Shown: piece by piece, positions 50,348-64,000 of the stretch
Position numbering within the stretch: the stretch's first letter is position 1
Layout: every line of letters starts with the position of its first letter
NCBI RefSeq assembly: GCF_000189635.1
Contig: NW_002476559.1
Coordinates: 124,001-188,000, forward strand
DNA: 64,000 nucleotides
From: Tetrahymena thermophila SB210
Lineage: Eukaryota; Ciliophora; Oligohymenophorea; Hymenostomatida; Tetrahymenidae
Direction of reading: 5' to 3'
Notes under the pieces: generated by a model
The model's input: the letters and a program-made list of their open reading frames with translations, nothing else
What the model was told of the DNA's origin: nothing
Database searches by the model: none
Translations under genes and position numbers: made by a program

Positions 50348-52260
50348 TCATTCATTTTAAGGAGAGTTATTTATTTTTTGTACTTCGTTTTAAAATATAT
50401 TTGCAATATTATCTTCTTTTCTTTGTTTAGCTTCAATGCTTTCAGACTAATACAAATTTTAAGATTTTAATGGTTCTGGTTTTATACCATCTAAATAACT
50501 GGCTTATTCTTATCAGTTAATTTCTGACTAATTTTTGTTTTTAAAAAAAAATTCTGTAATTTTATTTTCTAAATTCATATTTTCAAGTTCCTAATTAAAA
50601 CATTGTCTTACTTAATTTAATGTATTTATTTCCTAATGGTCCATTATTGTTGTTCCTTATTCTATGGTTTTTGTTGATTTTTTATCTAAATTAAAAATTT
50701 GGCCTTGTTATTAGTGAGGTATTATGCTGCTAAGTCCAGTTTATTACTTTTAATTTATTAAATTTATTTTTATATTAAAATTTTACCTTAACAAACTTGC
50801 ATGAATGGACTATCAAAAATTATATTTGACATATTATTTGATAATTGATTTACGCTGTTTCTGTTAAGCATGAGAGATTGTTAATTAGTACTCTATAATT
50901 CTTCAAATTAATATTTTTAATTTTCCTAATTAAAGTCATATTTAGTACTTCTGTTGTCTATTTTTACACTACCTTTTGGTGTGAATATAATATAATTTAG
51001 AATATCAAATGAGCTAAATAAAATTTACTTATTGAATATTTCATTTTATTAATTGAATAGCTTATCATGAACTTTAGCTTTTTAGTGAAAAATGCCAACA
51101 AGACTACTACTTGATTATAATTGAGAACTTTAAACATTTTCTTTCGAATTTGATAGTTAAGAAGATAAACCAAAAATTTTATCTCTAATTATTCCTCTTT
51201 CTTTATCTACTTTTATATTTTACTGAAGTTTTTTAATTTTTTTCCAGTTAAAGAATGTTTTTATGCTAATGTTTTTTTAAATATGTAAAAATTGTTTTAA
51301 GCATGAGCATAATTAAGATATTTTTTCTTTAATATTATCAAACTATTTTTTGAAAGTTATCTAAATTTTAGCTTTTATAACTTCAAAAAACATAAAAGCA
51401 AGGTAACTATTGTGTATCCCTAGCAGTATAATATAAAATATCTAGGACTAAACAGTATCAGGTTTACTATATAAAAATATATTCATAAGGACTAATATAA
51501 TTATCACAACTATTGAATTTCTATCTGTTTATTAAAAGTATATCATTTAATAAAGAGTATATTTTACTAATACTACTAAATAAAGTATGAAAACTATAAG
51601 TGCTATCACCAATTTGTTTGCTTTTATATAAATAGTTCATATAAATTAAAAATAAATAAATTATTTTAAATTAAAAATTTTAAATTAATTCAGATAAATT
51701 CAAAAATATTTACAATTTATTAAATTAACTAAGTAAATTAAAAAAAATAATTGTTTAGTGTATTTAATTTTTTAAATTATCAATTCATTTATATTAATTT
51801 AGGTATTTGAAAATTAATTTTTTTATTTATTTTTGTTGAAGTAAAAATAAAATGATTACTGTAAGGATCTCCATAAAAGTTATAGATACAAACGATTACT
51901 ATTTTCATATAACTTTTTACAAATTCCCAATAAAAATTTTTTGCTTTATAATCTTTATAGAGGAATCCATAAATAAATTAGCCTTATCTTAGCATGGTCT
52001 AACTTATCTTTATTTTTATTGAGCTTAAATAAAAGAAAAAAAGGAATAACAAACCCCCAAATTAAAAGACCTGACATTAAAATAAATCCTATAAATTTCT
52101 TGTGAATTTGAGTATAACACTTGAAAGAAATATCTGATAAAATATATTTTTATTAATCCATTTCTCTGCATAACATAGCACCTAGTAAGTTTTATATCAT
52201 ATTTGGTTGCATGAATATAAAAAAAAGACCAAACCACTATAAATATATGACTATTTAAAA
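50348..52260 (-). pseudogene. 5'-truncated, frameshifted duplicate of the giant surface protein's C-terminal half
   Basis: This region is collinear with 52763-55750 of the neighbouring gene. It starts abruptly inside the intron before the exon reading FMQPNMIQNLLGAM, so it lacks everything upstream (propeller, beta-helix, Cys-rich part). It then shows YILSDISFKCYT, LLIWGFVIPFFLL, LYLVVLVKYTLYQM and KKQFDNIKEKI. There are two lesions. A 4-nt duplication (CCATAAATAAATTAG against CCATAAATTAG in the intact copy) near 51968-51978 shifts the frame. An in-frame TGA at 50513-50515 also interrupts the tail, which resumes in the same frame as homologous sequence and ends at 50348. About 1 kb of the Q-rich tail present in the intact gene is missing. 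It is probably non-functional. Confidence 0.75.
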
Positions 52261-52762
52261 TAAGTAAAAATATTTTAAATCAAAATCATCTTAATTACCA
52301 CTTTTGCAAATATTGGTTTTTAAGGATTAATAAATTGCAGCATTTATATAGATGTGTTTGCATTTAATTAAAATTTTTATTTTTATTTGTTTTTGTACCT
52401 TTTTTATTAATTTTATCAAATCAATCAGCTTTTTTATATATTATTTATAATTTTCCTTTTCCAAAACAAAAAAATTTATTTTAAGAGTGTAAAAATTTGA
52501 TTTTTTAAATACTTTTAAATTAATTCTTCTTCACAAAAATACAAAATTTTTCATTTTGTAGGATATTTATAACAAAAATTATTACCATTTTTTTGAATTT
52601 TATTGTGTTTATAAAAGAAAAATGGTGTTTCAAAATTTAAATTTATTTTACATTCACAGATTTATGTCGATAAAAATAAAATTTGTAATACTTAAAAATA
52701 ATTAATCATATTTTATAAATAAAGCTTAATATTTTTCCTAAATTCATACATTTGCTTCCAGA
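52261..52762. other. Spacer between truncated duplicate and intact gene
   Basis: About 500 nt of AT-rich DNA that does not align with the intact copy beyond the first few tens of bases of intron sequence. It marks the left boundary of the duplication. No promoter or upstream exon for the truncated copy is visible. Confidence 0.55.
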
Positions 52763-55700
52763 TCAATTATTTATTTCTCTATCTTTTTCTTGATTTTTAA
52801 GTTTATTTGTAATAGCTTCATTTTGTCTTTGTGGTGTTTCTCTGTTTTCTGGATACAATAAGTTTTAAAAATTTAATAAATCTGATTTTACACTATCTAA
52901 ATCATAAACTTATTAGTCATTTTATGACTAATTTTCATTTTATTAGGAAAATACTTTAATTGTATTTCCGAAATTTAAATTTTCAAATCCTTAACCAAAA
53001 CTTTGAGATTTTATTCTTCCTTAATCTGCTGTGTGTATTGTCTAATGATCCATTATAATTGTTCCTTGATTTATAATTTTTGTTGATTTTTTATCAAACT
53101 TAAAGCTTTTAACTTTTTTATAGCAAGTAAGCACACTGCTTTGTGCAGTTTATTGCTTTCTATATTCAAAAGAGTCTTCGGTTTAAATACCAAAGTAGTT
53201 TTTTGGTGTAAATATTTGATTATATATTTAATTATCATCTGTAAAATCCTTATTTTTTAAATGGTCTTTTTCTATGGATTATAAATCATGAGTAGATTTT
53301 ACTTATTTTATACTTTATTATTTAATACTTTTAACATCTTCTTTTAGGGAACTTAATTATTATAATTCTATATTTATATCATTCGGATTATTAATTTCAA
53401 TTGGTTATATTTAATCAGATTAATTATTTAAATCTAATGGATCTATATATTAGTTTTAATGGATATATTTTTAATATTGACCAAAATAATCTTGATTTTG
53501 AGGAGTAAATATATTGTCTATTTATGGGGTTTCTTGACTCTATACATTACAAAAATCAGACATTAACTTTGATTAATTTATAATTTGCTCTTTTATTTCA
53601 TCATTTTACTCTAATTTGATCATATCAAATTACTTTTGAGAACAATTCTTTTATTTAAAGTTATTCTTTTAATAAAATTTTATTTTAGTTAATTAATTTA
53701 CCATTTCTTCATAACTAATATTTTAAAATTCCTTTTTAAAGTAACTTTATGAGGCACAAATTTCTAAATTACAAGGAGGCTTTTGTTTTATTTAATAATT
53801 AATTGAATCAATATCAGAATTAGCTACTTAATCTATTTCTATTTATTCTTCCTATTCTTCTTATTTCATTGGTTTTTATTCTGAAAAAATATTATTTGGT
53901 TCATTTTTTGATATAATTAAAGGACTTTCCAATAATGCTAAATAATTTTCAATAGTTCTACTCTAATCTATACTACCAATTATCTAATTTTATATTATTT
54001 ATAATGATTAATTACTTAAATTCTATTACTTCAATTATTAGTTTAAAATTAATTGCGAAGTAAGATTATTCGATAAAGTTATATTTGTTGATTAAGTCAC
54101 TCTTTTTAAGCTTTTGCTAATAAAGCCTTCCCTTTTAACTAAATTGCTATTATTTAAGTTTAAACTCTATATCACCATTTATTCTTAATTTTAATTGTTT
54201 AAAAGAGGTGACAAATTGTTATTGTTGCTATTATTTGATGTGCTTCCAAACTTAACTTAGTTCTCATTTATTTTGTCTATTAAATTAGATATGAGTTAAA
54301 TTATTTATTTAAATTAAAACTTTACCTTTAGAAATTTATACATATGGACTTCCAAAAAGTATAGTTTAGTTATTGATTGATATTGATATCTGGTTGATGT
54401 TATTATTGTTAATCTAGAGAGATTATTAATTTAATGTATCTGATTTGTCTAATTAAATTATATTTTTTTTCTTACTTAATTCAAGATTATTACTGCTATT
54501 ATCAATTTTTATGTTTTCTGTTAGATTAAGTAAAATATAATTTAGTATTTAAAATCTTTTAAATCAAATTTACGTTGAAAATAAAATTAACTAATTAAAT
54601 TAATAAAAAAATATTAACCTTATCTAACTTCATTGTCGCTCAATTTAAGAAGAGGACTTTAAATAATACTTTATGAGCTTACTATTTAACTAGATAAACC
54701 AAAAATTTTATCTCTTATTATTCCTCTTTGTTTATCCTCTTTTATGTTATGAAGAAGGTTTCTAATTTTTTTCCAGTTTAAGAATGTTGTTAAGTGTATG
54801 TTTTTTTAAATTTTAAAAAATGGTTTTAAGCATGAACAATATTAAGATAATTTTTCTTTAATTTTATCAAACTATTTTTTGAAAGTTATCTAAATTTTAG
54901 CTTTTATAACTTCAAAAAACATAAAAGTAAGATAACCATTATGTATTCCTAGCAGTATAATATAAAATATGTAGGATTAAACAGTATCAGGTTTGTTATA
55001 TAAGTTAATATTCATAAGGACTAATATAATTATAACCACCATTGAATTTCTATCTGTTTTTTAGAAGTATATCATTTAATAAGGAGTAAATTTTACTAAC
55101 ACTACTAAATAAAGTATGAAAACTATAAGTGCCATCACCAATTTGTTTGCTTTTAATATAAGATAAATAGATGTGAATATCAAGTTAAATCTTATAAAAT
55201 AACTAATATTGATTCATATAAAAATTAATAATCACTTACAGCAGTATGGTAAAACAAAAATAAAAAAATATTGTTTTTTATTTTTCATATTTGAAGTTTT
55301 TCAATACTTTTTTTATTTATTTTCTTTCAAAAAAAATAAAAAGATAATGTAAAATAAAATAATTACTGTAAGAATCTCCATAAAAATTATAGATGCAAAC
55401 GATTACTATTTTCATATAACTTTTTACAAACTCCCAATAAAAGTTTTTTGTTTTATAATCTTAATAGAGGAATCCATAAATTAGTCTTAACTTAGCATGA
55501 TCTAGCTTATCTTTATTTTTATTCAGCTTATATAAAATAAAAAAAGGAATAACAAATCCCCAAATTAAAAGACCTGGCATTAAAATAAATCCTATAAATT
55601 TCATGTGAATTGGTGTGTAGCACTTGAAAGAAATATCTGATAAAATATATTTTTAATTATCAATTTCTCTGCATGACATAGCACCTAGTAAGTTTTATAT

Positions 55701-58700
55701 CATATTTGGTTGCATAAATATGAACAAAAAGACCAAACCACTGTAAATATAAGACTTTTCAAAATAAAATTAGTTTATTAAAATAAAAATGAATTTTAAA
55801 TAATTAATTTACTATATTGTGTCTCATAAATTTAAGTTTTAAAAATATGATGTATATAATTAACATTCCTGCTAAATATAAAAATGGTATGCTTAAACCC
55901 CAAAGTATTCTCATAAAAACAATTGGAATATCCTACTAATTTAAATTTATAAGATAACAGTCCAATGTATATATCATATTTTAAACAGGACTACCTTTTA
56001 AATAAATAGATAATTAATAATATTTTTTTAAAAGTGAATTACCAACATATTCTGGGAAAAAAGTTAACCATGAAGGAACAGAAACTTTTACTGTGTTAAC
56101 TAATTGTGAAATTTAAACGTAATTCATCATTGCCTTCATATTCATATTAGTAGTGTCTAGATACGATGATTTACTCACAGGAGCAAATTTAAGTTTTCTT
56201 AGATAATAGCCTATAACAATCATTTCACTAATATCCCATGCAATTCTGATATTTATTAGCACATAAACAACCATTCCTAAAGCTATGAATATTGTTGGAA
56301 CTAAATTAATAGCCTTTAATAGTTTTGAACACTCCTTACAGTCAAAAGATCCATCAGTATAGTATTTTTAATTCCAAAATTTTCCTTAAATATCGCATTA
56401 CTCACATAGCGGACCTATATGACCTTCTAAGCAATATCCTTACTCCTAAATTCCAACACAGTTAGATAACTTATTTGAACACTCTACAATAGAGTCACTT
56501 AGGTTTGTTGATTTCCAATAACCCTGCTTTAATGTCATTTAGTCCCTATAGCAGTGTTCAGCCTAATCTGGACATCTTATGCATTATTAATCTAAATATT
56601 TTTCTATGAAAAAGTTTACAATGTATTTGGATTGCAATTTTATAAATATAAGTTTACTTTTATCAGGCTCTATTATGGAGTATGTTTGATCCAAACACTC
56701 TTGACAGTAGTAAATACTTCCTTGTAATCTGTAAAGTTCACCTATAATACATTCTCTAAAATCAACAATGAATGTTATGTGGAAAGGACCTTTAAAAAAA
56801 ATTATAAATTATATTATTTAGAAAAGTAACAAATTGTAAAAAAGTAAAACTGACCTGATTTAATATCACGGCTTTATAGTGTGGGATATGGTACTTTTAG
56901 TATTGATTCACTTTCTATGTAAAACATATTTTATGTTTAAGGATTTGCTATTACTTGCATTTATGATATTTAAAATGATTTTGATGTACTATTAAAATTT
57001 AAGTAGTCTGTTATATACTATCCAAATATTTTAATATTTGTGTTATTTGTACCTGCTCTGATGTTAAACTGCATAATTTCGCTTTAGATTAATGGAGGAT
57101 ACATGTTTTTTTTTACTAATTCAAGGTCAAAGTAGAGAGGATTATTTTCATCATCCAACAACTAAAACTGGAAGTTGAAATATTGCCCACTTTAAAATCT
57201 GTTTACAGAGCAAGTTTAAAGGTTAAGTTTATCATTTTTTACAGAATCTTGCAATCCTTCATTTCCAGTTATATCTAAATAGACTACACTTGACTACAAA
57301 ATTTTTATATTACTTACATATGAACCATAGTTATTGCTATGAATTGTTGCCTTGTTCATAGTAATTATATTTTAAACAACATTTAGATTTCTTTTCTTAT
57401 AGAAAAGATCACTGTTTAACTTATTCTTCATCATGTAAATAAAAACAGGTTCAATTTTTAAATACCTTATGCCACCACCTATCATTGCTTGATTATACTA
57501 AATAGTTGAATTTTACATAAAGAGATTTGTTGTATCTAAATAAATCGCTCCTCCATTCAGAGTTGCATTATTATTTATAAATATTGAATTTTAAATTAAA
57601 GTGAGATTATAGTATGAGTCTGAAATAGACAAGCCCCCTCCATTTAAAGCTGAGCAAAAAGTAAACTGAGTAAAATTAATCAGTAACTATTAAGCCTCAA
57701 TAACTTAAAGAGCACCTCCATTACATACAGAGCAACTTATATTTTTAAATGTAGTGTAAATAACTTGATAAGAATTACCTCTTAGTTATATTAAAGGAGA
57801 CTATAAATTTGAGTTGTTTTCAAACGTGCTATTTGATAGAGAAAATGTTCCTTAATATTAGTAGTAAGTATGGAAATTTGATGTATATGAGTTTAAAACC
57901 TAAGAAAAGGATACCCTATCTAAGTAACTTACATTTACTTGCTATAATTCAAAATCATATACAGATTAAGATTAAATAATATATAAATGTTACTAGATTT
58001 ATGCACTACTTAGCTACTTAAAAGTTATATTTATAAAATTGCTATTCTGAATAGATATTTACTTAACATTTTTAAATACAATCAAGTCTTTATTTTCTGT
58101 TTATGAAGCTACTATAGTTATTTAATCTATAATTAGGTTATTTATATACACATAATTTACTTTTTCAAAAGTAAACAAGTATGATCCATCATATAAATAT
58201 ATATTTTGAATATAGAAGTTGTTTATGTAAATAGTATCTGAGTTTGAAATATTAAATAGAAGACTTTAACCTTTAAGATCCAAAGATGAGATGGATATAT
58301 TTTCAAGTATCATACTTTATAAATTACTCAACTAAAATTAAAACTAATTTCCTGTGTTTTTCAAAACCACATTTTCAAAAGTAATGTTTTTAGATGCAGG
58401 ATTAAATAGTACTAACTGTGCCTAACTAATGTCAAAATCATAATTCCTTACCTATAACAGAGTTAGCTAATTTAAGGAAAACGAGTCTGTAATAATATTC
58501 ATTAAGGCTCTTTAGTTAGAACCAGAATAAACTACTTATGAATTCAAGCTAATGAGTTAAGGATCATAATAAAACTTTTAAGTTACTTCAATCTATATTT
58601 TAAATTTCATAAATAAATTTAAATATTTTATAGAATTACAGTTTTATTCTTAGTTCCCCTCTAAAATAATATTTTTTTGATACGTATATAATAATGTTAA

Positions 58701-61700
58701 AAATTTGATGGTTAGAATAGGGGAAGAAGTAGGGTTTTTCAATTTTATTAGGTAATTATAGAAGTTTTTTAAAGCTATCACATTAAACTTAATAGTGATA
58801 GAGTACTGTGCTCTGACTCCCCCCCCAGATTATATTTAATAAATTATTAAATTTTGAAATATTATTCCTTAAAGTTAATTAAAATTTTTTTGTTTTAGAA
58901 ACTCAATATTAAAGAATGTTTAAAAAGAAAAATTTATAACAAATATGACTATAAAAACTTAAAGAATTATAAAAGTAAATATTATGAAATATTTATATTA
59001 CCTAAAAAAGGGTTTATTACATCTGTAAATTCAAGAGGTTGAAAGAGGACTAAAATGACATTAAAGAAGACTAAATTTTATCTAAAGTATTAGCAGAAGG
59101 AAGCTCATAATAGCATTTAAGTTAACTTAAGGATGAAGAAGAAGGTGTATTTTAAGATGAGCTATTAAAATTTTAAATGAAAAAATTGTAATTAAAGTAA
59201 ACTCCGTTTGATATACCTATAACCTAAGTTTAATAATTATTAGTTGTTGGATTAAATATTTAAGTTTTAGTGGCTAGATTTGGAAAGGATTAGTAAAATT
59301 TATTGATCAACCCCCAAGTATTAGTTGATGGATTTTGCTTAAAAATAGAAAATGAATCGTATTAAGTTACATAAGGAAATATTTAACCTTAAATATTTAG
59401 AATTTCAAATGATTTTAGGGTTTATAATAAGTTGGAATCTCTAATACTCAACTATAACTTTAATGTATCCAAACTATAAGTGTTAATTTAAAAATAAGCT
59501 TATACTATTAACTGACTATTTTAAATCTTCATAACTAAATGCTAAGCTTTTGTTGGTGGAGGGATGATTGTTATTAGCTATGGAGTACTTAATTAAATTT
59601 TATTATTGTCAGAAGTAACATTATAAGTATAAACCCTTATTTTTGGTATTATTTCACGAACATTAAGGATAAATATTCTGTTATATTAGAAATCAAATAA
59701 CATTGAGTTTACTGGGTCTGTATTATCAATTTCAATGCTCCTCGCTTAGCTATTCATATAATCGCTTTGTGTTGCAAAATCTAAATAGAATATCATAAAC
59801 CCAGTTTCTAAATGATGAATTAAAATTGAGTTTATATTATCATAATTAATGAAATTTAAATTTTTTATGCTAGAGTATTACATCAAAAGTTTATCAGCTA
59901 TTACATCTATTCTGTATATAGATGAGTTCATTAAGAAAACAATAATTTAATTTAAGTTAGAAATTGACACAATTAACTTAACTTTGCTTGTAAATTAAAA
60001 ATTAAATGATTGAATTTAAGTCAAAGGATTATACGACAACTTTATAAGCTTAAAATAAAAGTTTTCACAAAAAATAAATTTGTCAAAAAAATAAGCATTT
60101 TTTATCTCAAAATTAACCTAATAAAGTTATTACAAATTACTAGCGCTTTCACTAAATTAAATTATCTACTGATCAGTAATAACATAAAAAAATGAATTTT
60201 AAAAGCTTGTTTAACGTACTAAACTTAAACTCTAAACAAACTTTGCTTGCTGTGTTTAATTTCCAAACTACCATGCATTATTATCAGTGTCTATATAATA
60301 TAGCATGCTAGTATTTTAACTGTAAAAGTAACTTGGTTATTTTTATTGAACCATACTTAGTGCTATTTTGTCAGTATTAAATGAAAAATCCATCTAATAT
60401 ATTCTATTTTTTTTATAAAAATGATTAATTTATTAAACACATTAAAAATTTTACTATATTAATAAATAATATACACTAAGACATATGCATCTATCAGACA
60501 CATTAGATTATGCTCTTTAATAAGCATAGCTTTTTTGAGAGGTGGATTATACTAAGAGGTAAAATAATTTGTGTAAGAAAAAGTTCTCACATCAACTGTG
60601 AAAATATTAAAAAGTTCAGTTTTATAAATTATCAATTAATAATGCTCTTCATCTAGAAAAACCATATTAACGTTTCCATTTTCAATGTACTATGAATTAA
60701 GAATTTATTTAATTAAAACTCCAGTTGAAAGTCGATGCACAGCCAGTCTATAACTTAAAATATTTTTGTACTATTCACTGTATAAATAAATATGGTCCAT
60801 CTTTTCAAATACTATAAAATTAGTTATTAGAGGATTTTGTGTAGAAATAGATAAAATAAATTATTAAGTCTTTCTATCCATAATCACTAATAATGTATAC
60901 TAAAAAGAATAACTTTTAGCATTAATATATTTCATTCCAAGGATATTATCAGTGTGATAGCTAAGTTACTATTCATAAGCAAATGTATGAAAATTATAGG
61001 TTTGAAGTGAATAAATCATATTAATTAAGACTTTTACATAAAACTTACCATAAACTAGATCAAGGTCAACATATAAATCTATCATGTTTGGTATTGTGTA
61101 AGACGTGTAAGTATTTTACTTAATAGGAGGATTAGCACTAGGAATATCACAATAGTAATGCATGAATAAATTTTGATTATTATTTATAGAAATAATTCTT
61201 TTATTGATAGGATCATGATAATAAGATACAATTTGATATGGTATTTGTTAATCAGGTGGAATAGAAGCAATACTTGCATTATACTTTGCTTATTCTAAAA
61301 TATGAGTATTAATTGTATACAAAAGCGTTTAATTTGAATATTGCCATACTGTAAAAATCATATCGCTAGAATAACTTATAATAATATCAACATCTAAATC
61401 TAAAAAAGCATTTAAAACATTTTAAGTTGATCCTCCTTGAAATTAACTCATGCCTGTACCATTCATATCCCATCTATAAAAATTATTTGTTGTATCATTA
61501 CTATAAGAGACAATCCAGTTATTATTTGTATCAATAATGATATCATTTATAGTTGATTAATGAGCTCCTGAATATATTTTTGGTTTGGTCATAGTAGTTG
61601 TGTCTATTTGGTGAATATTCTTTTAATAAAATTAAAATTAAGAAAATATTGATTTAGACAATTAATTTAAGCCTTAAATATAAGAGTAGTAAATATTTTT

Positions 61701-64000
61701 TGTAAATTTTTAATGGTTTTGAATTTTTTAAATTTTGATTATCATTTAGATAATTTGAAAATAAAAAACCTTACATTATTAAAGGCATAAATAGAACGAT
61801 CATTTTAATTATAATAAATTCCATTAAAGTAAAGTTCATCATCTATGTATGCAAAATAATTAGTTGAGATTCCACCTGAATAAATGTTTCCGTTTTCAAA
61901 ACCTAAATATAGCTTCATAGTAATGGGATCTATAGCTATACTTGAAATTTTATCAGCAAATGTAAGAAGCATTTAATTATTGTATTGAAAGCCGAATGAA
62001 ATAACCTTTTAATGTTAAAAAATTAAATACTATACTAAATATTTAAATTATATTACTTGGTTTTGTATTGCTGGAAAAGCTGTATTTTGTACAAAAAAAT
62101 GCTATTCAGGATTAGAAAGAGGGGCACATAATTTTAAAGGAACTGAAGCAGCAAAAGTATATGTACCATAAATGAAAAGTGTATTATCATACCAATAAAA
62201 GTAAGCAATATTATAATCCTGCTGGTAAACCATAAAATTTTTAGTAACCACATCTACACTAATAGCAACTGGTTCATTTATTGAGTATCTTCTAACACCA
62301 GAAAAAAGAAAAGGATATATATACAAAATATTATTTGAAACAGTTGAAAAAAAAAGATATTTAATTTCAGGGTAATATTTCGCAAAGCCTAGTACTCCGC
62401 TATATGAATTAGTCATCAAAATAGCTTTAGTGGCAAGATTCATAATTATTACTCCGCCTTAATTAGCTCTTATGAAATAGGCATAGTCTATTCCATTATT
62501 ATTTTCAAGAACTGCATAATAAAAACTATCATTAATGACTGAAGTAAAATTCATCGTAATAAAATTATAAACTTTCAATTACTATGCATTATTGAAGGCA
62601 ATAAAAGTATTTTTGTACACAAACATATTATTTATTGACAAAGTTTTTAAATCTAAAGATAGAGTAGCATTTATTGTAACACTGAAAGGATTATAATTCC
62701 ATAAAACTATAGTATTGTCATTATAGAGGCATGCTAATAAGTTAGGTATAACTATAGTCATATCTAATATCTATCTAAAGCAATACTGATCTAATAAAAT
62801 ATTACATGAAGGATGATATTGTTCTATTACTAATCTGTAGTCTGTTACATTTCCTTGATTTTCTAAGATTCTTTCTTCCCATATCTTAAAGCTTCCGTCA
62901 TTCGAGTAAGTGATAACCCTATCGTAGAGCCTATCAAACAAAATTCCATTCACTGAATCAGTGTGATACTTCATTTTAGTTTTGATATTTTTCTTCTTAT
63001 CAGTAATCTACATTTAGACTGGATGTTACTTAGGATCTTAAGGAAGCAGATTTAATTATAAAATAGTTAATTCTGAAGAGAGAATAAGTAAATTTTAATT
63101 ATTAACTACAACTTGATTTACTGGATTTAATTTAGTGAAAAATAAATTATATTAGTAAATTAAAATAATTCCTGTATTATCATCAAATTAATTTATTGAC
63201 ACATTTCCATTAGAAGAAATAAAAACAAAGTAATTATTTGTAATAAATCTATACTAATTATCTGAATTTACTTAAGAAATGTATGAGTATATCTATTAAT
63301 TTGTATCATAAATATATAAAATCACTTCTGAAATACTACAGCTAAAGAAATAAATAATATTTGGTATTTAAGGGGATGGATTTGCTAATATTTATTAAAT
63401 AGGATGGCCATGATAAGTTTGAATTTCAGTGCAATTAAAGCTATTATATATAAATAATAAGTAATGATTATCTATTTATATAAGATAGCTTGAATTAGAT
63501 AGTTGTAGCACTAAGTTAACAGGACTATTAAATGAACACTAATATTAGAAATTGTCTGGTTAATCGATGCTAATCCAAACAACGATCTTTTAGTCCTATC
63601 CATAGCTTATAAGCTAATAATTTGGTAAAATTAAAATTCCAGTAATTGATTTTATATGGGCGTTACTAAACAATTTATAGGATGAGCTAATTAATGTAGA
63701 AGTAGTTTACTGCTAATATATTGGTTAGTTTACTATTTCAGACATATAAACTACTGCGAAATTATTTAATGTATCAGTATTCTCCATTAAAATAACATAA
63801 TCCTTTGCTATTTAAGTTAATTTATAATATCCTACTAAGGTGTTAGGCAATAATATTTTAAATAATATTTAATTGTAATTTAAATTCCATATTATCAGTT
63901 GTGTTCTACTAACTGATATAAGAATTTCTTAACCTTGAGGGAACTATGCCTGCTAAATTGATGTATTCCCTAGATCATTAATTTTATTTACCCTTAAATT
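52763..64000 (-). CDS. Giant multidomain surface protein (beta-propeller / beta-helix / Cys-rich / multi-TM / Q-rich tail), 5' end outside window
   Basis: Many-exon minus-strand gene entering from the right edge and ending with TGA at 52763-52765. From N to C: WD40-like beta-propeller repeats at about 63990-59000 (DGSFKIWE, DNTIVLWN, LETGFMIFYLDF). A right-handed beta-helix (pectin-lyase-like) lies at about 58830-57300 (NSIFINNNATLNGGAIYL, FTFCSALNGGGLSIS, STIQYNQAMIGGGIRY). A Cys-rich region lies at about 56800-56370 (FRECIIGELY, YYCQECLDQTY), with an EGF-like CVGIQEQGYCLEGHIGPLC. About eight hydrophobic spans follow at 56340-54930 (NLVPTIFIALGMVVYVLI, FIGFILMPGLLIWGFVIPFF), with YQDYKTKNFYWEFVKSY. 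The cytosolic tail, Q/N-rich, is at 54900-52763. This architecture is a large lineage-specific ciliate family of unknown function, presumably on the cell surface. Individual exon boundaries were not all resolved. Confidence 0.8.
58819..58826. other. C8 homopolymer inside coding sequence
   Basis: Eight consecutive C (G on the coding strand) encode SGGGV in the beta-helix part of the giant surface protein. In DNA this AT-rich it is an outlier and a plausible slippage or assembly-error site; the frame on the downstream side (VRAQYSITIKFN) is coding in the length given. Confidence 0.7.

Noticed and set aside
52025-52237. 70-codon minus-strand frame starting MVWSFFYIHATK
   Set aside because: It is out of frame with the homologous membrane-span sequence (FMQPNMIQNLLGAM) seen in the intact paralogue. 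The matching out-of-frame reading also exists in the intact copy, so it is a shadow of the pseudogene.
60010-60195. 61-codon plus-strand open frame
   Set aside because: It is antisense to the propeller-like part of the giant surface protein, whose minus-strand frame reads cleanly through it under the ciliate code.

Overview
This window looks like macronuclear DNA of an oligohymenophorean ciliate, most likely Tetrahymena or a close relative. It is extremely AT-rich, and its reading frames stay open only if TAA and TAG are read as glutamine and TGA is the sole stop. Exons are interrupted by AT-rich GT...AG introns, typically 55-250 nt and up to 591 nt, which are too long for Paramecium. All exon boundaries were deduced by eye from frame, splice signals and protein similarity. 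No rRNA, tRNA, CRISPR array or intact transposon was recognised.

Layout. 1-1887 (-): a choline transporter-like (SLC44/CTL) membrane protein, cut by the window edge. 4345-9666 (-): a large ribonuclease-inhibitor-type leucine-rich-repeat protein. 11342-15811 (+): an AMPK/SNF1-like Ser/Thr kinase with a long Q/N-rich tail; its eleven deduced exons sum to exactly 1115 codons. 16756-16968 (-): a 70-residue protein with an MGNC acylation-type N terminus. 17355-22786 (-): a RING, B-box, coiled-coil, Q-rich, TLDc protein. 22787-25789: intergenic DNA with decayed coding traces.

25790-27718, 34888-36786 and 38014-39909 (+): three intronless paralogues with a von Willebrand A (vWA) domain. The last two lie in a recent tandem duplication of about 3.1 kb that includes the flanks. 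Between the first and second lie a minus-strand kinase-like/LRR protein (28094-30863) and an 854-residue orphan (31392-33956).

41475-45213 and 46486-49888 (+): two tandem paralogues of a ciliate two-pass membrane protein family with long Q/N-rich cytosolic tails. 52763-64000 (-): the 3' part of a giant surface protein (beta-propeller, beta-helix, Cys-rich/EGF-like module, about eight membrane spans, cytosolic tail). Just downstream, 50348-52260 (-) is a 5'-truncated, frameshifted duplicate of its C-terminal half.

The left half holds mostly signalling and ubiquitin-type genes that look single-copy within the window. The right half is dominated by lineage-specific families (vWA, two-pass membrane, giant surface protein) in tandem duplication, with one copy decaying. 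No operon-like co-function is evident. The strongest novelty candidates are the conserved cytosolic domain of the two-pass membrane pair, the vWA family with altered metal-site residues, and the RING/B-box/TLDc fusion.
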